Positions 24,886 to 35,123 of a stretch of 64,000 nucleotides of DNA are shown in pieces. The notes under the pieces were generated by a model. It was not told the DNA's origin. It ran no database searches and worked only from the letters and a program-made list of their open reading frames with translations. The position numbers and the translations under genes are program-made. Each line of letters begins with the position of its first letter. Positions within the stretch are counted from its first letter, which is position 1. This DNA is from Georgenia satyanarayanai (GTDB lineage: Bacteria > Actinomycetota > Actinomycetes > Actinomycetales > Actinomycetaceae): the NCBI RefSeq assembly GCF_023715365.1, contig NZ_JAMBNZ010000010.1:1-64000 (forward strand), given 5' to 3'.

Positions 24886-27800
24886 GGGTGGCTCCCTCCG
24901 CCGCCCGGCGTGTCGGCCCGTCCTCCCGCAGTCGCAGCCCGCGCGGGGTGGCGAAGAAGCCGGCGGCCTCGAGGGCCTCACGCGCCGGTCCGCCGGCGCC
25001 GAGCGCCGGCTCGCCGTCCACGCGTTGCAGGGTGACGCGGCCGAGCGTCCCGCGCTCCGCCGTGGCGGCGAGCTCCTGCGCCGCAGCGGTCAGCCGGGCG
25101 GCGTCGGTGGTGAAAGAGAGCAGCGTGCGGCCGCCCCGCTCGACGTACAGGCACAGCTCCCCGCCGACGAGGACGACGACGGCCCCCGCCGCCCGGCGGG
25201 GGCGCGCGCCCTCGGTGACCGCACCGGGCCAGGGCAGAGCGGCGCCGTAGGGGTTGGCCGGGTCCGTCGCGGCGAGGAGGAGGGCGGTGGCATCCTCGCG
25301 CCGGACGGCGTCGCGCAGGAGGTCGACGCACTCGGGCAGGGCGAACTGCGCGGCTCCGAGCCCCTCGACAAGGTAGCCGCGACGGACCTTGCCGGCGTCC
25401 TCGAGCCGGGTGAGGACGGGGTAGGCGGTGCCGAAGCCACCGGGGAGGTCCTCGAGGCCGGCGGCGCCGCGGGTGAGGACACCGTGACGCTCGAGGAGGG
25501 CGGCCACCTGCGCCAGGACCGCCGTGGCGGTGTCCCCGTCGCGCGGCACCAGTGACCAGCGCCCGGCCGCCGCAGGGGGCTGCGGGTTGCCCGGACGGGT
25601 GCCGGCCGCCGCCATGAGCGAGCGACGGCGGGACAGCGCACCGCCCGCCCGCGGCGGCCGCCGTGCCGAGTGGTGGGCCGGACGGCCACCGGAGAGCCGC
25701 GCGCGCACGGGGCCGAGGGAGTCGTTGGTGACGTGCCCGCCCCACGCGAGCTCCCACAGCGCGTCGAGCACCCGCTCGGTGCTCACGAGGATGTCCTCCA
25801 CCCGGCACGCGGCGAGGAGGTCGCGGAAGAACTGCCCACCCCCGGCCAGCGCCTCGAGGATGGCCCGCTGGAGCGGGTCGTCGGCGACCTCCTGCGGCGG
25901 GGGCAGGAGCTCGGGGCTGTCGGCGGGGGCGAGGACGAGGTAGCCGTCCACGCCCGGCAGCGCGCCGGCGCCGCACCACACGGCCTCACCGGCGGTGGTG
26001 AGCTCGTCGAGCAGGGCGGTGCGGTACCCGCTCACACGGGCGGGCAGGACGAGGGACTCCAGGGCCGAGGCGGGCACCCGGGCACCGGCGAGCTGGTCGA
26101 CGACCGAGCTCAGCGCCGCCGTGCCGGAGCCGGCCCTGCCCACCTGCTGCCACCGCGGCAGGAAGGCGCCCAGCGTGGCCGCGGGCACGGCCTCGACCTC
26201 GCTGCGGAGCACGGCCAGGCTGCGCCGGCGCACCCGTCGCAGGACCTCGGAGTCGCAGTACTCGTCGGCCGACTCCGAGCCGGGGCGCAGCCGCCCGGTG
26301 ACGAGCGCGGCCGCCGCGGTGAGCCGCCGCAGCACCGGCGCCAGCGCCGCGGTGCCCAGGCCCAGGTACGCGGCGGCCTCGTCGGCCCGGAAGGGGCCGT
26401 GGGTACGGGCGTAGCGGCGCACGAGGTCACCGAGCGGGTCGGCCACCGGCTCGAGGACCTCCTCGGGGAGCCCGACGGGCAGGGCGACACCGAGGGCGTC
26501 ACGCAGCCGGCCGGCGTCCTCGAGCACCGCCCAGCGGGTGCCGCCGGCGACGGTGACCCGGATGACGCGCCGTGCCGCCTCCAGCTCCTCGAGCCAGCCC
26601 TCGGCCGCGGTGGGCGGGTCACAGCGGGTGGCGAGCTCCGCCGTCGTCACGGGCCCCAGGCGGCGGACGAGGTCGGCGACCGCCTCGACGTCCTGCGCGG
26701 GGTAGCGGCGCAGGGCGACCTCGGCCTCGATCTCGGCCAGGGCGGTGGCGTCGAGGAGGTCGGCAAGCTCGGTGGCGCCCGGACCGATGAGCTCGGCGAG
26801 GAGGCGCGGGTCCAGGGTGAGGGCGGCAGCGCGGCGCTCGGCCGCGGGGGCGTCGCCGTCGTAGAGGAACTGGCCGACGTAGCCCATGAGGAGGCTGCGC
26901 GCGAACGGCGACGGCGTGGGCGTGGCGACCTCGACCACGCGCAGCTCGCGGCGGGCAACCTGCCCCATGAGCTCGGCGAGGGCGGGGGTGTCGAAGTCGT
27001 CCTGGAGGCACTCGCGGACGGCCTCGAGGACGATGGGGAAGTCGGGGTGGTCGACGGCCACACCGAGGAGCTGCGCCGCCCGGTGCCGTTGCTGCCACAG
27101 CGGCTGGCGGCGGTCGGGACGGCGGCGCGGCAGCAGCAGCGCCCGTGCGGCGGCCTCACGGAAGCGTGAGGCGAAGTGCGCGGAGCCGGCCAGCGCGTCG
27201 ACGACCTGCCCGGTGAGCTCGTCGGGGTCGAGGAGGAGGTCCTCGGCGCTGACGGGCAGCTCACCGCCCTCGGAACCGATGTCGGGCAGCCGCATGACGA
27301 TGCCGTCGTCCGCGGGCATTGCGGCGACGTCCATGCCGAGCTGCTCACGCAGCCGGGCGGCCAGGACCAGGGCCCACGGCGTGTGGACCCGGGAGCCGAA
27401 GGGGGAGTGGATGACCAGCCGCCAGTCTCCGAGCTCGTCGCGGAAGCGCTCGAGCACGATCGTGCGGTCGTCGCTGAGGTGCGCGTGCTCGCGCTGCTCG
27501 TGGAGGTAGCCGAGGAGGTTGTCCCGGGCCCACTCGTCCAGCCCGTGCTCCGCGAGGCGCTCGTGGGCCCGCTCGAGCGGCAGGGCCGCAGTGGTGCGGA
27601 CGAAGGCGCCCAGCGCCCGGCCGAGCTCGACGGGGCGGCCGGGGGAGTCGCCCTTCCAGAAGGGCAGGCGTCCGGGCTGCCCCGGTGCCGGGGAGACGAG
27701 AACGCGGTCGGGGGTGATGTCCTCGATGCGCCACGTGCTCGAGCCGAGGGTGAAGGTGTCCCCCACCCGTGACTCGAAGACCATCTCCTCGTCGAGCTCG

Positions 27801-29590
27801 CCCACCCGGCGCCCGCCGCGCCCGGCGGAGGTGACGCCGTCGCCGCCGTCGGCGCTCACGGAGGCGGCGAGGAAGACGCCGTAGAGGCCGCGGTCGGGGA
27901 TGGTGCCGCCGCTCGTCGTCGCCAGGCGGACCGCGCCGGGCCGCGCGGAGAGGGTGCCGGCGGCGCGGTCCCACACGAGACGGGGGCGCAGCTCGGCGAA
28001 GTCCTCGCTGGGGTAGCGGCCGGAGAGCATGTCGAGGACGGCGTGGAGGGAGGCGTCACCCAGGGACTCGAAGGGGGCGCTGCGCCGGATGAGCACGGCG
28101 AGCTCGTCCACCGACCAGTCCTCGACGGCGAGCATCGCGACGATCTGCTGGGCGAGGACGTCGAGCGGGTTGGCCACCACCTGGAGCGACTCGATGGCCC
28201 CCTCCTGCGCGCGCACGGAGGTGACGGAGGCGGCGAGGAGGTCCCCGCGGTGGGTGGGCAGGACGACCCCGCGGGACAGCGCCCCGACCTGGTGACCGGC
28301 GCGTCCGATGCGCTGCAGCGCCGAGGCGACCGACGGCGGGGACCCGACCTGGACGACGAGGTCGACGGCGCCCATGTCGATGCCCAGCTCCAGGGTGGAG
28401 GTGGCGATGACCGCCGGCAGGGTTCCCGACTTGAGCGCCGACTCGATCCGGGTCCGCTCCTCGCGGCTCATCGAGCCGTGGTGGGCGCGGGCGAGCTCGC
28501 CGTCGGCGGCCGGTGAGGCGGTCCCGGACTGGCCGGGCACCTGGGCCGCCCAGCCCGAGCCGGGCGAGGACGACGACGGCGGTGGGGCAGCGGCGTCGTC
28601 GGCGGGTCGGTTGCGCTCGGCCCAGACCTCGTTGACCCGCGCCGCGAGCCGCTCGGCGCCGCGGCGGGAGTTGGCGAAGACGATGGTCGAGCGGTGGGAG
28701 GCGATGAGGTCGACGAGCCGCTCCTCCACGTGCGGCCAGATGGAGGCGCGGTGCTGGGTGGGCAGCCGGCCCGCGGCGCTGCCGGACAGGTCCTCCCCGG
28801 ACGCGGACTCGCGGCCGGGGGCCTCGGGCAGGTCCGAGAGGTCCGGCACGGGGACGACGACGTCGACCTGGAGCTCCTTGGCGATGTCCGGGCGCACGAC
28901 GCGCACGGGGCGCCCGCCCTCCTCCGGGGTGCGCGTGCCGCCGAGGAAGCGGGCGACGGCCTCGACGGGACGGACCGTGGCCGAGAGACCGACCCGCTGG
29001 GCGGGGCGGGGGAGCAGGGCGTCGAGCCGCTCGAGGGAGACGGCCAGGTGCGCGCCGCGCTTGGTGCCGGCGACGGCGTGGACCTCGTCGAGGATGACCG
29101 TCTCCACCCCGCGCAGCCCCTCACGGGCGGCGGAGGTGAGGACGAGGTAGAGGGACTCGGGGGTGGTGATGAGGATGTCGGGCGGCCGGGTGGCCAGGGC
29201 GCGCCGCTCGGCGGGCGGGGTGTCACCGGTGCGGACGCCGACCGTCACGTCCCGGACCGGTGTGCCCACAGCGGCCGCCGCCCGCGTGATGCCGACGAGC
29301 GGGGAGCGGAGGTTGCGCTCGACGTCCGCGGCCAGCGCCTTGAGCGGGGAGACGTACAGGACCCGAGCACGCCGCTCGGGCGCCGGGTCCTCGCCGGTGA
29401 GCAGCCGATCCACCGACCAGAGGAAGGCGGACAGCGTCTTGCCGGACCCGGTGGGCGCGACGACGAGGGCGTGGTCCCCGGCTCGCACCGCCTCCCACGC
29501 GCCCGTCTGCGCGGCGGTGGGCGCGGCGAACGCTCCGGCGAACCACGCGCGCGTGGGAGCGGAGAACCCTGCCAGCGCGTCGTCCACCAT
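24872..29590 (-). CDS. lhr: Large helicase-related protein Lhr, ATP-dependent helicase
   Basis: Superfamily 2 3'-5' DNA translocase/helicase of 1572 residues, the typical Lhr length. Visible motifs: Walker A APTGSGKT (residues 45-52), LKALAADVERNL (motif Ia), LITTPESLYL, DEVHAVAGTKRG (motif II), LSATVRP (III), VFANSRRGAERLA (IV), ATSTLELGIDMG (V) and ALQRIGRAGHQ (VI). The remaining 1000 residues contain the winged helix and Lhr-CTD. Two low-complexity Ser/Pro/Ala insertions flank motif IV (about residues 265-285 and 330-370). ATG 29590 gives the standard N-terminus. Co-transcription with nei suggests a repair role. Confidence 0.95.
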   Translation of the reverse strand: MVDDALAGFSAPTRAWFAGAFAAPTAAQTGAWEAVRAGDHALVVAPTGSGKTLSAFLWSVDRLLTGEDPAPERRARVLYVSPLKALAADVERNLRSPLVGITRAAAAVGTPVRDVTVGVRTGDTPPAERRALATRPPDILITTPESLYLVLTSAAREGLRGVETVILDEVHAVAGTKRGAHLAVSLERLDALLPRPAQRVGLSATVRPVEAVARFLGGTRTPEEGGRPVRVVRPDIAKELQVDVVVPVPDLSDLPEAPGRESASGEDLSGSAAGRLPTQHRASIWPHVEERLVDLIASHRSTIVFANSRRGAERLAARVNEVWAERNRPADDAAAPPPSSSSPGSGWAAQVPGQSGTASPAADGELARAHHGSMSREERTRIESALKSGTLPAVIATSTLELGIDMGAVDLVVQVGSPPSVASALQRIGRAGHQVGALSRGVVLPTHRGDLLAASVTSVRAQEGAIESLQVVANPLDVLAQQIVAMLAVEDWSVDELAVLIRRSAPFESLGDASLHAVLDMLSGRYPSEDFAELRPRLVWDRAAGTLSARPGAVRLATTSGGTIPDRGLYGVFLAASVSADGGDGVTSAGRGGRRVGELDEEMVFESRVGDTFTLGSSTWRIEDITPDRVLVSPAPGQPGRLPFWKGDSPGRPVELGRALGAFVRTTAALPLERAHERLAEHGLDEWARDNLLGYLHEQREHAHLSDDRTIVLERFRDELGDWRLVIHSPFGSRVHTPWALVLAARLREQLGMDVAAMPADDGIVMRLPDIGSEGGELPVSAEDLLLDPDELTGQVVDALAGSAHFASRFREAAARALLLPRRRPDRRQPLWQQRHRAAQLLGVAVDHPDFPIVLEAVRECLQDDFDTPALAELMGQVARRELRVVEVATPTPSPFARSLLMGYVGQFLYDGDAPAAERRAAALTLDPRLLAELIGPGATELADLLDATALAEIEAEVALRRYPAQDVEAVADLVRRLGPVTTAELATRCDPPTAAEGWLEELEAARRVIRVTVAGGTRWAVLEDAGRLRDALGVALPVGLPEEVLEPVADPLGDLVRRYARTHGPFRADEAAAYLGLGTAALAPVLRRLTAAAALVTGRLRPGSESADEYCDSEVLRRVRRRSLAVLRSEVEAVPAATLGAFLPRWQQVGRAGSGTAALSSVVDQLAGARVPASALESLVLPARVSGYRTALLDELTTAGEAVWCGAGALPGVDGYLVLAPADSPELLPPPQEVADDPLQRAILEALAGGGQFFRDLLAACRVEDILVSTERVLDALWELAWGGHVTNDSLGPVRARLSGGRPAHHSARRPPRAGGALSRRRSLMAAAGTRPGNPQPPAAAGRWSLVPRDGDTATAVLAQVAALLERHGVLTRGAAGLEDLPGGFGTAYPVLTRLEDAGKVRRGYLVEGLGAAQFALPECVDLLRDAVRREDATALLLAATDPANPYGAALPWPGAVTEGARPRRAAGAVVVLVGGELCLYVERGGRTLLSFTTDAARLTAAAQELAATAERGTLGRVTLQRVDGEPALGAGGPAREALEAAGFFATPRGLRLREDGPTRRAAEGATRARG

Positions 29591-29677
29591 GCCGTCATTG
29601 TGCAGGGCAGGTGTGACATGCACGCGTTGGTGCCGCAGCGGGAGCGGTGGGCGCCGCGGGCGTGGCACGCTGGTGCG

Positions 29678-29908
29678 GTGAAGCACTCGGAGTTCCGGCA
29701 GGCGCTGGAGGAGACCTTCGGCCCGGCCTACGGTCGCACCCTGGCCACCGAGCTCGTCCTCGTGCCGCTGGGCAACCGCACGCCGGAGCAGGCGCTCGCG
29801 GACGGGGTGGCGCCGCGCGAGGTGTGGGACGCGGTGTGCGTGGAGATGGAGCTGGACGAGCGCGTGCGGTGGCGCCACCGCGGCACCCTGGACCCCCGGC
29901 GCCGCTGA
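29678..29908 (+). CDS. DUF3046 protein preceding recA
   Basis: 76-residue protein of the actinobacterial DUF3046 family, recognisable by the opening [14 protein letters not shown], the central [18 protein letters not shown] and a basic C-terminus. Function unknown. It nearly always lies just upstream of recA in actinobacteria, as here. GTG 29678 is chosen because it gives the standard N-terminus; the frame is open further upstream, but that region is antisense to lhr. It is divergent from lhr. Confidence 0.88.
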   Translation: MKHSEFRQALEETFGPAYGRTLATELVLVPLGNRTPEQALADGVAPREVWDAVCVEMELDERVRWRHRGTLDPRRR

Positions 29909-29934
29909 ATATCTGCGCGCGTGTCGGAGGGCGG

Positions 29935-29958
29935 TCGAACGTCCGTTCGGTTTACGCT
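29935..29958 (+). promoter_or_regulatory. LexA (SOS) box and -10 of recA
   Basis: TCGAAC-GTCC-GTTCGG (29935-29950) matches the actinobacterial LexA consensus TCGAAC-N4-GTTCGA with one mismatch. TACGCT at 29953-29958 is the probable -10, so bound LexA would cover the core promoter. The leader to recA is then about 170 nt. Confidence 0.88.
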
Positions 29959-30132
29959 TGTCCCCAGGGAAGGACGAGCCGCGGAACTCCACAGCCGGTG
30001 GGGCCCACGTCCCGGATGTCAGTGGTCGGACATAGCCTCCCCACAGGTAGCCGTCCGGAGAGGGCGGGCCCTGACAGACCAGCCCCGTCCCGCACGGCCG
30101 CGCCCCGCCGGCCACGACACAAGGAGACCCAC

Positions 30133-31173
30133 ATGGCCGCTCCCGTAGCAGACCGCAGCAAGGCCCTGGAGGCCGCGCTCAGCCAGATCGACCGCCAGTT
30201 CGGCAAGGGCTCGATCATGCGGCTGGGGGACGACACCCGTCCGCCCGTCGCCGTCATCCCCACCGGGTCGGTGGCCCTGGACGTCGCCCTCGGCATCGGC
30301 GGGCTGCCCCGCGGCCGCGTCGTCGAGATCTACGGCCCGGAGTCCTCGGGCAAGACGACCGTCGCGCTCCACGCCGTGGCCAACGCGCAGAGGGCCGGCG
30401 GGATCGCCGCGTTCATCGACGCCGAGCACGCGCTGGACCCCGAGTACGCGAAGAAGCTCGGCGTCGACACCGACGCCCTCCTCGTCTCCCAGCCGGACAC
30501 CGGTGAGCAGGCGCTGGAGATCATGGACATGCTCATCAGGTCCGGCGCGCTGGACATCGTCGTCATCGACTCCGTCGCGGCGCTCGTGCCCAAGGCCGAG
30601 ATCGAGGGCGAGATGGGTGACTCCCACGTCGGCCTCCAGGCCCGCCTCATGTCCCAAGCGCTGCGCAAGATCACCGGTGCGCTGTCCGCCTCGGGCACCA
30701 CGGCGATCTTCATCAACCAGCTGCGCGAGAAGATCGGCGTGTTCTTCGGCTCCCCGGAGACCACCACCGGTGGCAAGGCGCTGAAGTTCTACGCCTCCAT
30801 CCGCATCGACGTCCGCCGGATCGAGACCCTCAAGGAGGGCACCGTCCCGGTGGGCAACCGCACGCGGGCCAAGATCGTCAAGAACAAGATGGCCCCGCCC
30901 TTCAAGCAGGCGGAGTTCGACATCGTCTACGGCCAGGGCATCTCGCGCGAGGGCGGCCTCATCGACCTCGGTGTCGAGCACGGCATCGTGCGCAAGTCCG
31001 GCGCCTGGTTCACCTACGAGGGCGACCAGCTCGGCCAGGGCAAGGAGAACTCCCGCCGGTTCCTCAAGGACAACCCCGAGCTCGCCGAGGAGATCGAGAA
31101 GAAGATCCTCGACAAGCTCGGTATCGGGGTCAAGGCGGAGGACACCGACGCCGAGGCGAAGGTCGACTTCTGA
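30133..31173 (+). CDS. recA: RecA recombinase
   Basis: Central homologous recombination protein and LexA co-protease. The 346-residue product carries Walker A GPESSGKT at 68-75, the family signature ALKFYASIR, the DNA-binding L1/L2 region ([38 protein letters not shown]) and an acidic C-terminal tail. No intein is present, unlike in M. tuberculosis. The ATG at 30133 follows AAGGAG. Transcription is under an SOS box upstream of a long leader. Confidence 0.99.
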   Translation: MAAPVADRSKALEAALSQIDRQFGKGSIMRLGDDTRPPVAVIPTGSVALDVALGIGGLPRGRVVEIYGPESSGKTTVALHAVANAQRAGGIAAFIDAEHALDPEYAKKLGVDTDALLVSQPDTGEQALEIMDMLIRSGALDIVVIDSVAALVPKAEIEGEMGDSHVGLQARLMSQALRKITGALSASGTTAIFINQLREKIGVFFGSPETTTGGKALKFYASIRIDVRRIETLKEGTVPVGNRTRAKIVKNKMAPPFKQAEFDIVYGQGISREGGLIDLGVEHGIVRKSGAWFTYEGDQLGQGKENSRRFLKDNPELAEEIEKKILDKLGIGVKAEDTDAEAKVDF

Positions 31174-31751
31174 GCCTCTCGTCCCGTCCCGGTGGTCGGA
31201 GGCCCGCGCAGGAGCCTCCGACCACGGGCGCTGCCGCCGAGGACGTCGAACCTCCCGGTGAGGAGGTCGCCCGTGCGATCCTCCTGCGCCAGCTCGCGGC
31301 CGCACCACGCAGCCGCGCACAGCTGGCGGAGAAGCTCGCCGCGAAGGACGTCCCCGGCGAGATCGCCGAGCAGCTCCTCGACCGCTTCGAGGAGGTCGGC
31401 CTCGTCGACGACGCCGCCTACGCCGAGATGCTCGTGCGCACCCGCCACGGGGAGCGCGGCCTGGCCCGGCGGGCGCTGGCCCACGAGCTGCGGCTCAAGG
31501 GCGTGAGCCCCGAGGTCGCCGAGCAAGCCCTCGAGCAGATCGACGACGAGGACGAGCTCACGGCCGCGCGGGACCTCGCCCTCCGCAAGGCTCGCGCGAG
31601 CCGCGGCCTGGACCACGACAAGCGCCGCCGCCGGCTCGCGGGGATGCTCGCCCGCAAGGGCTACTCACCCGGTGTGGCGATGCGCGCCGTCGACGAGGCA
31701 CTCGCCGCCGACGGCGAGGAAACGGACGGCGACCCCCTCGACGCGCTGTAG
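31170..31751 (+). CDS. recX: Regulatory protein RecX, without a standard start codon
   Basis: RecX modulates RecA filaments. The body of the protein is clear: [49 protein letters not shown] and [20 protein letters not shown], the three-helix repeats of the family. However, the first in-frame ATG is at 31428, inside the conserved fold, and no ATG, GTG or TTG exists in this frame between the last part of recA and that point. The best candidate is CTG at 31170, which overlaps the recA TGA in a CTGA pattern exactly where other genes here use GTGA. With it the product is 193 residues. A sequencing error is the main alternative. Confidence 0.85.
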   Translation: MSLSSRPGGRRPAQEPPTTGAAAEDVEPPGEEVARAILLRQLAAAPRSRAQLAEKLAAKDVPGEIAEQLLDRFEEVGLVDDAAYAEMLVRTRHGERGLARRALAHELRLKGVSPEVAEQALEQIDDEDELTAARDLALRKARASRGLDHDKRRRRLAGMLARKGYSPGVAMRAVDEALAADGEETDGDPLDAL

Positions 31752-31789
31752 GAACCCCAGGTCGGCACCGCGTGCCGGGCGGGGGCGGC

Positions 31790-32653
31790 TCAGCGCACCG
31801 CCACCCTGGACCCCGGCTTCACGACCTTCTGCCCCCGCTGGCGCAGACGCCTCTCGACGACGATCGCCACCCGGGTGAGCGTGAAGTTCAGGGTGAGGTA
31901 GATCGCCAGCGTCGCGACGAAGAACGGCAGCCGGCTCTCGTTGCCGAAGAAGTTGTAGTTGAGCTGGGACGCCCGGAGCAGCTCGTGGTAGGCGATGATG
32001 AAGCCGATCGACGTGTCCTTGAGCAGCACCACCAGCTGGGCGATGAGGCTCGGCAGCATGACCCGCACCGCCTGCGGGAGCATGATGATGAAGAAGTTCT
32101 GGAACCACGACAGGCCGATCGCCAGGCCTGCCTCTGCCTGGCCCTTGGCGAGGGAGGACAGTCCGGCGCGGAGGATCTCGGCGACGATGGCGGCGTTGTA
32201 GATCACCAGCCCGAACACCACCGAGGCGAACGGGCTGAAGCCGAAGACGAAGTACCCGAACATCATGAGGACGAGAACCGGCAGCCCGCGGAAGAGCTCG
32301 ATGAGGCCGGTGGCGGGGGTGCGGACCGCCCGGCGCGGCGTGGTGCGGAGGATGACGAGGACGAGCGCGAGCACACCGGCCAACGGCATGGCGAGCGCTG
32401 CCGCCTTGAGCGTGCCCTGGACGAGCCCACCCCACAGCAGCGAGTCCCACCACACGTTCTGGACGGACTGGCCGCGCGGCGGATCGACGAGCACGAGCCA
32501 GCGGTCGTTGAAGATGTCGTTGCGGTACATCGCGTACAGGCCCCAGGCGAGGACCGCGGCGATGACGAGCCCGGCGAGGGCGGAGAGCAGGCGCTGGCGC
32601 CGGCGGGTGACCGGGCCGGGGGCGTCGTACAGGACGGTGCTGACGTCACTCAT
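31790..32653 (-). CDS. gluD: Glutamate ABC transporter permease GluD
   Basis: Inner-membrane permease of a polar amino acid importer. 287 residues with an N-terminal helix, a polar stretch (about 55-75) and five core helices. The permease EAA signature lies in AKGQAEAGLAIGLSWFQNFFIIMLPQAVR. The N-terminal segment before the core is longer than in GluC, as in the Corynebacterium GluD. ATG 32653 overlaps the gluC stop (ATGA). A small hairpin (31764-31776) sits between this gene and the convergent recX. Confidence 0.92.
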   Translation of the reverse strand: MSDVSTVLYDAPGPVTRRRQRLLSALAGLVIAAVLAWGLYAMYRNDIFNDRWLVLVDPPRGQSVQNVWWDSLLWGGLVQGTLKAAALAMPLAGVLALVLVILRTTPRRAVRTPATGLIELFRGLPVLVLMMFGYFVFGFSPFASVVFGLVIYNAAIVAEILRAGLSSLAKGQAEAGLAIGLSWFQNFFIIMLPQAVRVMLPSLIAQLVVLLKDTSIGFIIAYHELLRASQLNYNFFGNESRLPFFVATLAIYLTLNFTLTRVAIVVERRLRQRGQKVVKPGSRVAVR

Positions 32654-33300
32654 CGTGCGAATGCCACCTTTCGCTCGACCCGGTTGGCAAGGGTGCCGGC
32701 AGGCACCGTGATGAGCAGGTAGAAGACCGCGATACCGCTGAACACCCACAGTGCGCTGCCGGGGTTCGCCAGGGACACCGTGCGGGCGGCGGACACGAGC
32801 TCCGGCGAGGCGAAGCCCGCGGCGATCGAGGTGTTCTTCACCATGGCGATGAGGACGTTGATGAGCGGCGGCACGACGGTGCGCAGCGCCTGCGGCAGCA
32901 CGACGAGCTGCAGCGACTGGCCGCCGGTGAGGCCGATGGCCCGGGCGGCCTCAGCCTGCCCGATCCCCACGCTGTTGATGCCCGAGCGGACGGCCTCGCA
33001 CACGAAGGCCGAGGTGTACACGGAGAGGGCGACGATCGCCTGGGTACGCCCGATCGGGATGAGGATGTCCATTGTCAGCAGCACGCCGGCGACGAAGATG
33101 AAGATCAGGGTCAGCGGTGTGTTGCGCATGACCTCGACCCACACGGTGGACACCCAGCGCAGCGTCGAGAGGGGGGACACGCGCATCGCGGCGAGCAGGA
33201 CTCCCGCCACCAGCGAGATGACACCGCTGACCGCGGCGATGTACAGGGTGGTGAGGAAGCCGTTCCAGAAAGCCGGCAGGTTGTCGAGGACGACGTTCAT
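32650..33300 (-). CDS. gluC: Glutamate ABC transporter permease GluC
   Basis: 216-residue permease partner of GluD, five predicted helices, with the EAA loop in GIGQAEAARAIGLTGGQSLQLVVLPQALR. ATG 33300 is taken as start; a TTG immediately before it is in frame. The ribosome binding site is weak, and the gene lies 69 bp after gluB. In Corynebacterium glutamicum the same gluABCD cluster sits beside recA-recX, matching this context. Confidence 0.93.
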   Translation of the reverse strand: MNVVLDNLPAFWNGFLTTLYIAAVSGVISLVAGVLLAAMRVSPLSTLRWVSTVWVEVMRNTPLTLIFIFVAGVLLTMDILIPIGRTQAIVALSVYTSAFVCEAVRSGINSVGIGQAEAARAIGLTGGQSLQLVVLPQALRTVVPPLINVLIAMVKNTSIAAGFASPELVSAARTVSLANPGSALWVFSGIAVFYLLITVPAGTLANRVERKVAFAR

Positions 33301-33369
33301 CAAGGTTCCCGATCAGCGTGGGTGCGGTCCGGGGCGCCGCAGCGCCCCGGACCGCGGGAGTGTGTCGGC

Positions 33370-34221
33370 TCAGTACCGGTCGACCGCCGGCGGCTCGGGC
33401 GTGTCGAGCACCGCGCCGGCGGTGTTCTCCCAGGCCTCCGCCCAGCGGCCGTCCTCGTAGGCGGCCTCGAGGGTGTCGTTGACGAAGGTCCGGAAGTCGT
33501 CGTCGTCCTTGGCCAGGCCGATGCCGTAGGGCTCCTCGGTGAACTGGTCGCCGACGAGCTTGAAGTCGTCGGGCTGCTCGTTGACGTAGCCGGCGAGGAT
33601 GACGTTGTCGGTGGTGACCGCGTCCACCTGGCCGCTGCTCAGCGGGTCGAGGCAGTCGGTGTAGGCGCCGTAGGTGACGAGCTCGGCGTCGGGGTAGTTG
33701 TCGCGGATGTTCTGCGCCGGCGTCGAGCCGTCCGCCGAGCACACGGTCTTGCCGGCGAGGTCGTCCGGGCCGTTGATGTCGGTGTTGTCCGCCGTCACCA
33801 TGAGCGACTGGCCGGCGACGTAGTACGGGCCGGCGAAGTCGATGAGCTCCTTGCGCTCGTCGTTGATCGTGTAGGTCGCCACGACGAGGTCGACCGACCC
33901 GTTCTGGATGAGCGTCTCGCGCTGGGCGGACTGCGCCTCGACGAACTCCGCCTCCACGCCGAGCTCGTCGGCGATGAGCTGGCCGATCTCGACGTCGAAG
34001 CCGACGGGGACGCCGTCGGGGCCCTGGAGGCCGAAGAGCGGCTGGTCGAACTTCGTGCCGATCGTGATCGTCCCCTCCTCGACGATCCGCGCCATGGTGC
34101 TGCCCTCGGGGAAGTCGGCCGGGTCGGCGCTCTCGCCGTTCCCGTTCCCGCCGTCGTCTCCGCAGGCAGTCAGCGCCAGCAGCGCTGCGGCTGCGATCGC
34201 GATCACTCGGGTCTTCTGCAT
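33370..34221 (-). CDS. gluB: Glutamate-binding lipoprotein GluB
   Basis: Extracytoplasmic solute-binding protein of the importer. A lipoprotein signal peptide with lipobox LTAC places the modified Cys at residue 20, followed by a Gly/Asn/Asp-rich linker. The SBP family 3 fold follows ([59 protein letters not shown]). The product is 283 residues. ATG 34221 has GAAGGAG 6-12 bp upstream. Glutamate is the likely ligand given synteny with the corynebacterial system. Confidence 0.93.
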   Translation of the reverse strand: MQKTRVIAIAAAALLALTACGDDGGNGNGESADPADFPEGSTMARIVEEGTITIGTKFDQPLFGLQGPDGVPVGFDVEIGQLIADELGVEAEFVEAQSAQRETLIQNGSVDLVVATYTINDERKELIDFAGPYYVAGQSLMVTADNTDINGPDDLAGKTVCSADGSTPAQNIRDNYPDAELVTYGAYTDCLDPLSSGQVDAVTTDNVILAGYVNEQPDDFKLVGDQFTEEPYGIGLAKDDDDFRTFVNDTLEAAYEDGRWAEAWENTAGAVLDTPEPPAVDRY

Positions 34222-34256
34222 GCTGTTCTCCTTCGAAGTGCGGACAGTGCGGAGGG

Positions 34257-35033
<777 letters not shown>

Positions 35034-35040
35034 AGTGGCA

Positions 35041-35046
35041 AACCTA
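35041..35046 (-). promoter_or_regulatory. -10 element of gluABCD, leaderless type
   Basis: TAGGTT on the minus strand lies 7 bp before the gluA ATG at 35033. Confidence 0.55.
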
Positions 35047-35108
35047 ACCACACTTGTGATGACGGTCATGTAAATCGAGGTCACGGTCGGGACACGGCGC
35101 GGCGCAAC

Positions 35109-35114
35109 TACACT
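35109..35114 (+). promoter_or_regulatory. -10 element of miaB
   Basis: TACACT lies 9 bp before the ATG at 35124, giving a leaderless or nearly leaderless transcript. Confidence 0.5.
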
Positions 35115-35123
35115 TGGCCGACG

